Numbered from the stretch's first letter, positions 1 to 7,854 are shown. The stretch: DNA of 64,000 nucleotides from JBBKWH01 sp037968855 (GCA_037968855.1 JBBKWH010000050.1:1-64000); one strand, 5' to 3'. Numbers and translations are program-made. The notes: generated by a model not told the origin, from the sequence alone.

Positions 1-124
1 CGCCGTAGGCTTTTGCACAGTTGATGCTGATTGCAGCGGTCAATGTGGTTTTGCCATGGTCAACGTGACCGATGGTGCCGACGTTGACGTGCGGCTTGTT
101 ACGTTCAAACTTGGCCTTCGCCAT
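1..124 (-). CDS. tuf: Elongation factor Tu, N-terminal fragment (cut by window edge)
   Basis: The reading frame gives the first 41 residues of EF-Tu, starting MAKAKFERNKPHVNVGTIGH and containing the P-loop GHVDHGKT. EF-Tu is the GTPase that carries aminoacyl-tRNA to the ribosomal A site. The rest lies beyond the left edge. It follows fusA in the usual rpsL-rpsG-fusA-tuf order, 86 bases downstream. The residues after the P-loop (TLTAAISINCAKAYG) differ slightly from the commoner TTVLAKxYG form. The identification is certain; the full gene cannot be judged. Confidence 0.95.
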   Translation of the reverse strand, partial: MAKAKFERNKPHVNVGTIGHVDHGKTTLTAAISINCAKAYG

Positions 125-210
125 GATGATCTTCCTCTTGATCGACCCGTAGGATCACTACGGGTCAGGGTTTGGTATTACGTCAAATACAGGTTGCGGC
201 AAGCGGAATA

Positions 211-2340
211 TTATTCCTCTTCGCCTTTGCTACCCGAAGTGTACTTGGCAATGATGCCATCGGCAACGTTACGAGGGGTTTCGGCATATTTGGCGAATTC
301 CATCGAATACGTTGCACGGCCTTGCGACATTGAACGCATAGAAGTGGCATAGCCGAACATCTCGGACAATGGCACTTCAACACGAATCGCTTTGGTACCG
401 CCAGGCAAGTCATCCATGCCTTGAACCACACCACGACGACGGTTCAAGTCACCCATGATGTCGCCCATGTAGTCTTCTGGTGTTTCCACTTCGACTTTCA
501 TGATTGGCTCAAGCAAGATTGGACCTGCTTTCATAAAGCCCTGACGGAACGCCATTGAACCAGCCATTTTAAACGACAGTTCATCGGAGTCGACGTCATG
601 GTATGAACCGTCAAACAGTACGGCTTTAACACCAACAACTGGATAGCCAGCCAGAACGCCGTTCTTCATGCGCTCTTGAATACCTTTATCGACTGCACCA
701 AAAAATTCTTTTGGTACTGTACCGCCAACAACTTCTACAGCGTATTCGTAGTTGGCAACTTCGGTATCAAGCGGCTCGAGACGTAGGTAAACGTGACCGA
801 ACTTACCGCGACCACCCGTCTGGCGAACAAACTTGCCTTCTTGCTCAACGGTCTTGCTGATCGTTTCGCGATAGGCAACCTGTGGCTTACCAATGTTGGC
901 TTCTACACCAAACTCACGCTTCATACGGTCAACGAGAATTTCTAAGTGCAGCTCGCCCATACCCGCAATAATGGTTTGGCTTGACTCTTCATCAGTCCAG
1001 ACACGGAATGATGGATCTTCTTTGGCCAAACGACCCAGTGCGATACCCATTTTCTCTTGGTCGGCCTTGGTTTTTGGCTCAACAGCAAGCGAAATAACAG
1101 GCTCTGGGAACACCATGCGCTCAAGGGTGATGATATTGTTTTCATCACACAGGGTATCACCAGTGGTCACGTCTTTAAGACCAGCCACGGCAGCGATATC
1201 ACCTGCACGGATTTCATCAACATCTTCACGATCATTGGCGTGCATCAATACGATACGGCCAACACGCTCTTTCTTCATTTTGACTGGGTTCCAAACAGCA
1301 GAACCCGCTTTCAAGATGCCAGAGTAAACGCGAATAAAGGTCAACGAACCAACGAATTTGTCGTTCATGATCTTAAAGGCAAGTGCGGCAAAAGGCTCAT
1401 CATCAGAAGCTTTACGCTCGCCGATGCTTTCGTCTTTGTCGTCCAAAATACCTTTAATGGCTTCAACGTCGCCTGGTGCTGGCAAATAGCGGATAACCGC
1501 GTCCAACATCGCTTGAACGCCTTTGTTTTTAAAGGCTGAACCACACAGCATTGGCTGAATTTCACAAGCAATGGTACGGATACGCAGTGCTTCGTGAATT
1601 TGATCTTCAGTCAAATCACCGTTTTCGAGGTATTCGTTCATTAGGTCTTCAGACGCTTCTGCGGCTGACTCGACCATTTTTTCGTGCCATTCGTTTGCAG
1701 TGTCAACCAGATGAGCTGGGATCTCGCCGTATTCGAAATTCATACCTTGAGACGCTTCGTCCCAGATAATGGCTTTCATTTTGACGAGATCGATAATCCC
1801 TTCAAAGTTTTCTTCTGCGCCGACTGGAATCGCGATTGGCACTGGGTTTGCGCCCAAACGGGTCTTCATCTGCTCAACAGCGCGGAAGAAGTTTGCACCG
1901 GTACGGTCCATTTTATTCACGAACGCAATACGTGGCACTTTATACTTGTTCGCCTGACGCCATACGGTTTCAGACTGCGGCTGTACACCACCAACGGCGC
2001 AATACACCATGCACGCACCATCGAGAACACGCATAGAACGTTCAACTTCAATGGTGAAGTCAACGTGGCCAGGGGTGTCGATGATGTTGATGCGATGCTT
2101 GGCAAAATTGTTTGCCATACCAGACCAAAAACAGGTGGTCGCAGCAGAGGTAATGGTAATCCCACGCTCTTGCTCTTGTTCCATCCAGTCCATGGTGGCC
2201 GCACCTTCGTGCACTTCACCAATCTTATGGCTCACACCGGTGTAATACAGAACACGTTCGGTCGTGGTGGTTTTACCCGCGTCGATGTGTGCTGAAATGC
2301 CGATGTTACGGTAGTTCTCTAAAGGGGTAATACGGGCCAT
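211..2340 (-). CDS. fusA: Elongation factor G
   Basis: A 709-residue translational GTPase of normal EF-G length. EF-G drives tRNA-mRNA translocation after peptide bond formation and, with RRF, ribosome recycling. The P-loop AHIDAGKTTTTE lies near residue 20, the DTPGHVDF switch II motif near residue 88 and the NKMD guanine-binding motif near residue 142; domains II-V follow. The ATG has an AGGA about 6 bases upstream. It is the third gene of the str operon, 188 bases after rpsG and before tuf. Nothing suggests fusidic acid resistance, but I did not check individual residues. Confidence 0.98.
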   Translation of the reverse strand: MARITPLENYRNIGISAHIDAGKTTTTERVLYYTGVSHKIGEVHEGAATMDWMEQEQERGITITSAATTCFWSGMANNFAKHRINIIDTPGHVDFTIEVERSMRVLDGACMVYCAVGGVQPQSETVWRQANKYKVPRIAFVNKMDRTGANFFRAVEQMKTRLGANPVPIAIPVGAEENFEGIIDLVKMKAIIWDEASQGMNFEYGEIPAHLVDTANEWHEKMVESAAEASEDLMNEYLENGDLTEDQIHEALRIRTIACEIQPMLCGSAFKNKGVQAMLDAVIRYLPAPGDVEAIKGILDDKDESIGERKASDDEPFAALAFKIMNDKFVGSLTFIRVYSGILKAGSAVWNPVKMKKERVGRIVLMHANDREDVDEIRAGDIAAVAGLKDVTTGDTLCDENNIITLERMVFPEPVISLAVEPKTKADQEKMGIALGRLAKEDPSFRVWTDEESSQTIIAGMGELHLEILVDRMKREFGVEANIGKPQVAYRETISKTVEQEGKFVRQTGGRGKFGHVYLRLEPLDTEVANYEYAVEVVGGTVPKEFFGAVDKGIQERMKNGVLAGYPVVGVKAVLFDGSYHDVDSDELSFKMAGSMAFRQGFMKAGPILLEPIMKVEVETPEDYMGDIMGDLNRRRGVVQGMDDLPGGTKAIRVEVPLSEMFGYATSMRSMSQGRATYSMEFAKYAETPRNVADGIIAKYTSGSKGEEE

Positions 2341-2528
2341 GATGCTTTCCTAAAAGGTAGTATTCAAAACAGGTGCGCCCGATGCCAATATCATTGACAG
2401 CGGACGCGAGAGAATCCGGCAGTACCGGTCAAATTCCGGCAAAGCTCCCCGAAGGCAGCAATGCAATGTTGAATCGAGCAGCAGTACGCATAGGACTCTC
2501 CTGTAAATGGACCTGTCTTGTCCGCTGA

Positions 2529-3008
2529 TTAGAAGCGGTAGTGCGAGAACGCTTTGTTGGCTTCAGCCATACGATGCACATCTTCTTTCTTCTTAACTGC
2601 TGAGCCGGTTGCGTTATAGGCATCAACGATTTCGGCAGCCATAACATCTTCGAATGGTTTGCCCATTCCTTTTCGGCGATCGCGGGCAGCCGTCACAAAC
2701 CACATCAAAGCGAGGTGAGTCTGTCGGGTTCCTTTTACCTCAAACGGGATTTGGTAGTTAGCACCACCAACGCGACGGGCTTTTACTTCGACCATTGGAC
2801 GAACTTTTTCGAGGGTGTTTTCGAAAAATTCGACTGGATCAGTCTTGGCTTTGTCGTTGATACGATCCATAGCACCGTACACGATGCCTTCAGCAACTGA
2901 CTTCTTGCCATCTTCCATCACATGGTTGATGAACTTGGCCAGTGTTTGGCTTCCGAACTTTGGATCCGGCAGAATTTCGCGGGCGGCGACGACACGACGT
3001 CTTGGCAT
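2529..3008 (-). CDS. rpsG: 30S ribosomal protein S7 (aberrant central segment)
   Basis: S7 binds the 3' major domain of 16S rRNA and nucleates assembly of the 30S head. The first ~85 residues (MPRRRVVAAREILPDPKF... VEVKARRVGGA) and the end (KKKEDVHRMAEANKAFSHYRF) are classical. Residues ~93-140 are not: where E. coli has the [20 protein letters not shown] type of sequence, this protein has VKGTRQTHLALMWFVTAARD, then a roughly 3-residue longer stretch with GMGKPFEDVMAAEIVDAYNA. Several basic residues that are near-invariant in bacterial S7 are therefore replaced. The frame is open throughout and total length is 159, so a simple frameshift is unlikely. It sits between rpsL and fusA. Confidence 0.97.
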   Translation of the reverse strand: MPRRRVVAAREILPDPKFGSQTLAKFINHVMEDGKKSVAEGIVYGAMDRINDKAKTDPVEFFENTLEKVRPMVEVKARRVGGANYQIPFEVKGTRQTHLALMWFVTAARDRRKGMGKPFEDVMAAEIVDAYNATGSAVKKKEDVHRMAEANKAFSHYRF

Positions 3009-3166
3009 GATACAAACTCTTTATGACACTTCAGGGATGTCCAGCAGATTGCGCTTTGGTGTCTACTGCGCGGTTCGCTGGCCTTACTGCATTTGTTCAA
3101 AATGCTGCGTGAATCTTGTCAACATCAGGCTGCCTATGGCGCGCCTGCATTGATCAGATCAACGAC

Positions 3167-3541
3167 TTATTTCTTCGGACGTTTCGCGCCGTACTTAGAA
3201 CGTGACTGCTTGCGGTCTTTTACGCCAGCACAGTCAAGTGATCCACGAACGGTGTGATAACGCACACCTGGCAAGTCTTTAACACGACCGCCACGGATCA
3301 GAACGACACTGTGCTCTTGTAGGTTGTGGCCTTCACCACCGATGTAGCTTGATACTTCAAAACCCGAAGTCAAACGCACACGGCATACTTTACGCATAGC
3401 CGAGTTTGGTTTTTTAGGGGTGGTGGTGTAAACGCGGGTGCAAACACCACGACGTTGTGGACACGCTTTGAGCGCAGGAACCTTGGACTTTTCGACCTGG
3501 CTGCTGCGACCCTTGCGGATCAGCTGATTCGTTGTTGCCAT
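3167..3541 (-). CDS. rpsL: 30S ribosomal protein S12
   Basis: A 124-residue S12, part of the decoding centre of the 30S subunit. The start is set at MATTNQLIRKGR; an upstream in-frame start would add 15 residues unlike any S12. A GGGAGAG ribosome binding site lies about 10 bases before this ATG. The loop PKKPNSAMRKV and the GGRVKDLPGVRYHTVRG motif are intact, with Lys43 and Lys88, the positions whose replacement gives streptomycin resistance, both wild type. It is the first gene of the str operon. Confidence 0.98.
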   Translation of the reverse strand: MATTNQLIRKGRSSQVEKSKVPALKACPQRRGVCTRVYTTTPKKPNSAMRKVCRVRLTSGFEVSSYIGGEGHNLQEHSVVLIRGGRVKDLPGVRYHTVRGSLDCAGVKDRKQSRSKYGAKRPKK

Positions 3542-3562
3542 TTGGCAGACTCTCCCGTAAAC

Positions 3563-3598
3563 AAAAAACCCCAAAAAGAGGTACATCCCTTTTTGAGG
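3563..3598 (-). promoter_or_regulatory. Stable hairpin with U-tract in the rpsL leader
   Basis: In the transcript sense, CCTCAAAAAGGG pairs with CCTCTTTTTGGGG over about 12 base pairs (two or three G-U), with a short loop, and is followed directly by six T residues. This looks like an intrinsic terminator but lies between the rpsL promoter and its start codon, beginning within a few bases of the predicted transcription start. It may be an attenuator or a 5'-end protecting structure. Structure is seen in the sequence; function is inference. Confidence 0.55.
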
Positions 3599-3605
3599 GC
3601 ACTAA

Positions 3606-3634
3606 AGTTTAATGCAAGGGCTATAGCTGGTCAA
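3606..3634 (-). promoter_or_regulatory. Sigma70 promoter of the str operon
   Basis: On the minus strand there is a -35 box TTGACC, a 17-base spacer and a -10 box TAAACT. Transcription would start near position 3599, about 58 bases before the rpsL ATG. Box match and spacing are near consensus and the position fits a strong ribosomal protein promoter. Confidence 0.75.
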
Positions 3635-3766
3635 GAAAAATGCCGCTTGGCCTGCTGACTGACTTGATCTGCACAAGGTGTTGTGCTTGGCTCACAATGA
3701 TTGGACCCCTCGCTGCAACAGACCAGCTCATGATGAACTCAGACCAATGGCAGGAGAGATGACGTT

Positions 3767-4714
3767 ATGCAGTATTTAAGAACGCCTGATCAATGCTTTG
3801 AACAATTACCAGACTTTGCGTATACGCCCAACTATGTCCACGTGGACGACCAAGAAGGCGGTCAACTTCGACTACATTATATTGATGAAGGTGAACGGGA
3901 TGGACGTGTGGTGTTGATGCTACATGGCGAACCATCGTGGAGTTTTTTGTATCGCAAGATGATTGAGCCGCTGGTGGCCGCAGGCTATCGCGTGATCGTG
4001 CCAGACTTGATCGGATTTGGACGCTCTGACAAGCCAACCCAACAATCAGACTATAGTCATGCACGGCATGTGGCATGGATCAAATCTTTGCTGGATCAAT
4101 TGGGCCTACAGGACATGGTCTTGGTGTGTCAGGACTGGGGTGGTTTGATCGGTTTACGTTTATTGGCCGATCAACCAGACCGGTTTGCTGGTGTACTAGC
4201 AGCCAATACGATGTTACCGGCATTTCCTATTCGCCATCCGGCACTCAAGCACTTTGGCAGACTCAAACAACTACGCGCCACTTTGGGCTTTGGCAGTTGG
4301 TTTTTGTTTTCGCAGATTCATCCACGCTGGACAGCAGGCATGGTGCTTGACATGGGTACAGCCAAACGTCTGCCTGCACAAGTACGGGCGGCTTATGATG
4401 CTCCCTTCCCGTCTTTAGACTATATGGCGGGCGCACGGGTTTTTCCTAAGCTGGTGCCAAGTGATATGGCTGCCAACAAAGTCGCATGGCGTGCCTTAAT
4501 CCAATATGAGCGGCCTTTTTTGTGCGCGTTTAGCGATAAAGATCTGATTATGTCGGCCATGTCGGATATTTTTCCAAGTCTGATTAAAGGCTGCCAAGGC
4601 CAAGCACATACCACAATCCAAGGTGGTGGGCATTTTTTGCAAGAAGATTGCGGAGAGGCATTGGCAGACGTGCTATTGGGATTTTTGCACAGCAATGGTC
4701 TTCATCCGATCTAA
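3767..4714 (+). CDS. Haloalkane dehalogenase, HLD-I type alpha/beta hydrolase
   Basis: A 315-residue alpha/beta hydrolase that resembles Xanthobacter DhlA, which hydrolyses carbon-halogen bonds to alcohol, halide and proton. The oxyanion motif HGEPSWSFLYRKM is at residues 53-65. The nucleophile elbow VCQDWGG gives Asp123, followed by the halide-binding Trp124. A second Trp (178, in FGSWFLF) lies where the DhlA cap-domain halide Trp falls. Candidate acids are Asp257 or Asp259 (SDKD), and His289 (GGHFLQED) completes the triad. No halogen-pathway genes are nearby, so the natural substrate is unknown; an epoxide hydrolase-like or other role is possible. A GGAGAG site precedes the ATG. It is single, with a terminator after it. 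Confidence 0.85.
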   Translation: MQYLRTPDQCFEQLPDFAYTPNYVHVDDQEGGQLRLHYIDEGERDGRVVLMLHGEPSWSFLYRKMIEPLVAAGYRVIVPDLIGFGRSDKPTQQSDYSHARHVAWIKSLLDQLGLQDMVLVCQDWGGLIGLRLLADQPDRFAGVLAANTMLPAFPIRHPALKHFGRLKQLRATLGFGSWFLFSQIHPRWTAGMVLDMGTAKRLPAQVRAAYDAPFPSLDYMAGARVFPKLVPSDMAANKVAWRALIQYERPFLCAFSDKDLIMSAMSDIFPSLIKGCQGQAHTTIQGGGHFLQEDCGEALADVLLGFLHSNGLHPI

Positions 4715-4737
4715 CAACCCGCTGCCTACAGCACAAC

Positions 4738-4762
4738 AAAAAACCGCACGAGGCGGTTTTTT
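4738..4762. terminator. Bidirectional intrinsic terminator
   Basis: AAAACCGC and GCGGTTTT form a perfect 8-pair stem around a 5-base loop, flanked by A and T runs on both sides. It lies between two converging genes, the dehalogenase and the EcsC-family gene, and can serve both. Confidence 0.85.
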
Positions 4763-4817
4763 GCAATCTTGACGCTTTTAGAGAAGCCTCTCACTTATAG
4801 TGAATAGCTCAGTCGAC

Positions 4818-6029
4818 TTAGTGCTGAGTCTTGCTGACTGGCTCAATCTCACCATCTACCGACTTCCGCGCACGCACTGTACGTTTGCGGGCAGGCTTGG
4901 CTGGTGCTTGGACGTCTACCGGCACTTCGATTACGTCTGCTGCATGAATCTCACCACCTTGACTGTCATCAATATGCGTGGGTTTGACTGGCGTATCGTC
5001 GAGATCATTTGCTGTGGTATTTGCATCAGTGGTGACATCTGTGCCGTTGCTGTCAGCGCTTTGATGGGTGTTGGCCTCATCATGTGCCAAGGTTTTTGTC
5101 TGTGGCTGATCAGATTGTTCAATAGTGGCAAATGCTTGCTGAGCTTTTTTGGCCACCGTACTGATAATCCGAGCATTATACAGCGCACTAGTTGCACCGG
5201 TAGCGACGGGCAACACACGCATGAGCAGGGAAGGCTGAATATTGATGTTGAGTGATTGACTCAACTCGCCCGCAAGTTTACGGAAGTAATCGGCACTGGT
5301 ACCCGAACCAACCATTTTTTGTAGCGCATGCACGTCACTGCTGGCCACCAACTGCCCCACCGTATTGATGCTGAGCATCAGAGCTTGTTTTTCGGTTAAC
5401 AGATCCAAATTGGATGCCGCCATGACCCGATACACCAGCTCGCGCCCTTCAATACCTGCAAGATCAACGCTATAACATTGGGCAATCTGATAAATCGTCC
5501 GTAGTGCAATCAGCAGCACCAACGGAAAATCAATCAACGCACCTGCGACACCCGCCAACCCTGTCAGCCCGCCTTCTGCTGCGGCAAACGCACGGTTACG
5601 ATTAATCACGGTCGTTACTAATTCGTCAATCTGCTCGGCATTTAGCGCACGCAAGGCTTGCTGATCCGCCACGTTGGCTTCTTGCCACACTTCTGATGGC
5701 TGGCTTAAAAACGCTGCAGCTTGAGCGAGTCGATCAAACACATGATCAGTCATTGCTTCAACTGCTTCACTGGGGAGCATTTTGCCAACAAATTGACTGG
5801 CTTTGGCAAAACGAACACCCAGCACTTGCTTGGTCAGATCGGGCATTTGACGGCGAAATGCCGACATTGGATCTTTGCTGGGTTTTTGGGTTAGATCGAT
5901 GGGATCACTGTCTGGCGTATTGCTGGCATCGGCCAATTTGCCCAGCATGGCACCACCACTATTAAGCAGTTGTCGGCTTTGCTGGCTTAGACGCTTGAGC
6001 ATCCGTTGCTTGAAGTCTTGATCCGTCAT
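4818..6029 (-). CDS. EcsC family protein
   Basis: A 403-residue protein whose residues ~85-300 match the EcsC family (named after Bacillus EcsC; biochemical role unknown). The core has the family's Gly/Ala-rich hydrophobic stretch (GGLTGLAGVAGALIDFPLVLLIALRTIYQIAQCY), which suggests membrane contact. The N-terminal ~60 residues are polar. From ~residue 305 there is a Thr/Asp/Asn-rich, low-complexity acidic tail ending in a basic KPARKRTVRARKS patch, reminiscent of nucleic-acid-binding tails. A GAGGT site precedes the ATG. It appears monocistronic. The family call is fairly sure, the function is not known. Confidence 0.8.
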   Translation of the reverse strand: MTDQDFKQRMLKRLSQQSRQLLNSGGAMLGKLADASNTPDSDPIDLTQKPSKDPMSAFRRQMPDLTKQVLGVRFAKASQFVGKMLPSEAVEAMTDHVFDRLAQAAAFLSQPSEVWQEANVADQQALRALNAEQIDELVTTVINRNRAFAAAEGGLTGLAGVAGALIDFPLVLLIALRTIYQIAQCYSVDLAGIEGRELVYRVMAASNLDLLTEKQALMLSINTVGQLVASSDVHALQKMVGSGTSADYFRKLAGELSQSLNINIQPSLLMRVLPVATGATSALYNARIISTVAKKAQQAFATIEQSDQPQTKTLAHDEANTHQSADSNGTDVTTDANTTANDLDDTPVKPTHIDDSQGGEIHAADVIEVPVDVQAPAKPARKRTVRARKSVDGEIEPVSKTQH

Positions 6030-6258
6030 GTGATTACCTCGCTCATCAATCTATTAGTCTGCTTGCAGATAGAATGCCCTGCACAACCCATTGTCACAAG
6101 TTCTGCCCTGTAACGGCCTGTATGACGCATAGTCAGGCTGTGTAGCAGATGTTATCCATAACCTATCGAACCATGTGGTTGTGTAAGCGTGCCAGTTTGC
6201 ACGCAGACGACTACCTTGCGCGTGACACCTTGTTGGCCCGTTGCTGATTGATTGCAGA

Positions 6259-7080
6259 CTAGTTACTAATGAACTGCTCTAATTGCGCCCGCTCCACAGC
6301 AGATAGCCTGATCTGGGGTGCACCCAAAGCCTCTTGCACATGTTGCGGGTTTGATGTGCCAATAATTGGCTCAATCATCGGACTGCGTTGCAACAGCCAC
6401 GCCAATACTACTTGCACCACGGTGGCCTGATGACGTGCGGCAATCTCGACCAAAATAGGCTTGGGGCGTTTGATTAATTGACCACTTGCTAGTGGACTAT
6501 AGGCCACATAACGAATCTGCTGTGACTGGCAGTAACGGACGACATCATCATCAGCCTGCAACACATTGCACTGATTCTCAACCATCTGAATGGCAGCGTA
6601 CTGATGGGCCAACTGCACATCGGCTAGCGTGGCGTGACTAATCCCAATCTGATCAATTTTGCCAGCAGACTGTAACGCCAGCAGTGCATCTAACGATTCG
6701 GTTAATGGCCGTGGATCTCGTGGCAAAAAGCGGCCTTCGCCTAAGCGTAACAGCACAAGATCCAACCGATCACGACCTAACGTGACAAGGTCTTGCTCAA
6801 CCTGCGCTTGAATTGCACCTGCTGATGCATCGACAGTCCATTGCTTTGCATCGTGTCGATTGATACCGACCTTACTACTAATTTGCACAGTCGGATCCGA
6901 CGGAATGACATCTCTTAGCAACCGGAGTGCAACATCCGGCCCGTAAAATCCTGCTGAGTCAAACAAACGAACGCCACCGTCATATGCGGTTTGAATGGTT
7001 TGTTTGGCTTGGTCCCAGTCTGTGGGCTGTCCCCAGCCGTTTGGGCCAGAAACTTGCATGGTTCCTAATCCGATTCTCAT
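6259..7080 (-). CDS. Aldo/keto reductase family protein with altered catalytic site
   Basis: A 273-residue TIM-barrel oxidoreductase of the aldo/keto reductase family, which normally reduces carbonyls with NADPH. The start is placed at MRIGLGTMQV because a GGAGTG site stands about 7 bases upstream; the frame could begin 13 residues earlier, without family similarity. The tetrad positions are Asp41 and Tyr46 (FDSAGFYG) and Lys70 (ISSKVG). The usual His of the DLYLLH motif is Arg112 here (DLVLLRLGEG). The cofactor-binding segment near the C-terminus (PIIGTSNPQHVQEAL) is present. Loss of His may mean altered or lost activity. Substrate unknown. Confidence 0.85.
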   Translation of the reverse strand: MRIGLGTMQVSGPNGWGQPTDWDQAKQTIQTAYDGGVRLFDSAGFYGPDVALRLLRDVIPSDPTVQISSKVGINRHDAKQWTVDASAGAIQAQVEQDLVTLGRDRLDLVLLRLGEGRFLPRDPRPLTESLDALLALQSAGKIDQIGISHATLADVQLAHQYAAIQMVENQCNVLQADDDVVRYCQSQQIRYVAYSPLASGQLIKRPKPILVEIAARHQATVVQVVLAWLLQRSPMIEPIIGTSNPQHVQEALGAPQIRLSAVERAQLEQFISN

Positions 7081-7138
7081 GGCAGCACTCCATACAGCAA
7101 CAAAAAATAGTGCCGTCATGCTGAGAGATGATAACGCG

Positions 7139-7170
7139 CTGTACCAGTGAACAGTGACTGTTCAGTACAG
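7139..7170. promoter_or_regulatory. Nested palindrome upstream of fabA (putative operator)
   Basis: The centre is TGAACAG-TGA-CTGTTCA, a perfect 7-base inverted repeat. It is bracketed by CTGTAC and GTACAG, another inverted pair. It lies 90-120 bases before the fabA start. TGAAC/GTTCA half-sites are reminiscent of TetR-type unsaturated-fatty-acid regulators (DesT/FabR), though the spacing is not the published one as I recall it. A repressor operator for fabA-fabB is an inference. Confidence 0.5.
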
Positions 7171-7259
7171 AAGGAGAACCATGCCATGAGATCCTCAATA
7201 CAAAACGACGTTGGAGTGATAGCATTATGAACGCCTTAAGACAGATGCATGGAGACCTG

Positions 7260-7769
7260 ATGAGGTCGTCGTCGTTCGACAAACAAGACTTAATCGCATG
7301 CGCAGAAGGCAAGCTGTTTGGTCAAAACAATGCCCGCCTGCCTCTTCCACCGATGCTGATGATGGACCGTGTGCTACATATTAGTGACGAAGGCGGCGCA
7401 CATGGCAAAGGCGAAATTATCGCCGAACTCGATATCAACCCTGAGATGTGGTTTTTTGCCTGTCACTTTGCCACTGATCCAGTGATGCCCGGCTGCTTGG
7501 GCCTAGATGCCATGTGGCAAATGCTAGGTTTTTATTTGGGCTGGCGTGGTAATCCTGGTCGCGGTCGTGCGCTGGGTGTGGGCGAGGTCAAATTTACTGG
7601 CCAAGTTTTGCCTCATCACAAAGTGGTGCGTTATCACCTATCCTTTAAGCGCATTATTGAGCGCTCACTGGTGATGGCGATTGCTGACGGCGAAATGTAT
7701 GTCGATGACAAGCTCATCTACACCGCCAAAGATCTACGTTGTGGTGTGTTTACCAAAACTGATTTTTAA
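7260..7769 (+). CDS. fabA: 3-hydroxydecanoyl-ACP dehydratase/isomerase FabA
   Basis: FabA dehydrates 3-hydroxydecanoyl-ACP and isomerises trans-2- to cis-3-decenoyl-ACP, the branch point to unsaturated fatty acids. The start chosen gives 169 residues with GGAGA five bases upstream and the family N-terminus (SFDKQDLIACAEGKLFG); an ATG 33 bases earlier would add 11 atypical residues. Catalytic His69 (FACHFATDPVMPG) and Asp83 (GCLGLDAMWQ) match the E. coli pair. A 14-codon frame with a good AAGGAG site begins at 7186 and ends overlapping the upstream ATG; it could be a leader peptide or chance. fabB follows 85 bases later. Confidence 0.97.
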   Translation: MRSSSFDKQDLIACAEGKLFGQNNARLPLPPMLMMDRVLHISDEGGAHGKGEIIAELDINPEMWFFACHFATDPVMPGCLGLDAMWQMLGFYLGWRGNPGRGRALGVGEVKFTGQVLPHHKVVRYHLSFKRIIERSLVMAIADGEMYVDDKLIYTAKDLRCGVFTKTDF

Positions 7770-7786
7770 TCATCTCTTGGTTTTCA

Positions 7787-7820
7787 ACGCGATGGATTGA
7801 TGGTTATCCATCCATCGCGT
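7787..7820 (+). promoter_or_regulatory. Hairpin in the fabA-fabB intercistronic region
   Basis: ACGCGATGGAT and ATCCATCGCGT form a perfect 11-pair stem around a 12-base loop that can pair further (GG with CC). No T-run follows, so it is not a standard terminator. An mRNA stability or processing element between fabA and fabB, or a protein-binding palindrome, would fit. Confidence 0.55.
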
Positions 7821-7854
7821 GGTCATAACCGACAACAACATAAGGCGTAAAACG

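Noticed and set aside
3542..3586. A 15-residue N-terminal extension of S12
   Set aside because: The added residues are unlike any S12 and would read through the ribosome binding site and leader hairpin; the canonical MATTNQL start has a proper Shine-Dalgarno.
4800..5255. A 151-codon open frame on the plus strand opposite the EcsC-family gene
   Set aside because: It is the complement of the well-supported minus-strand gene, has no ribosome binding site and no recognisable protein features.
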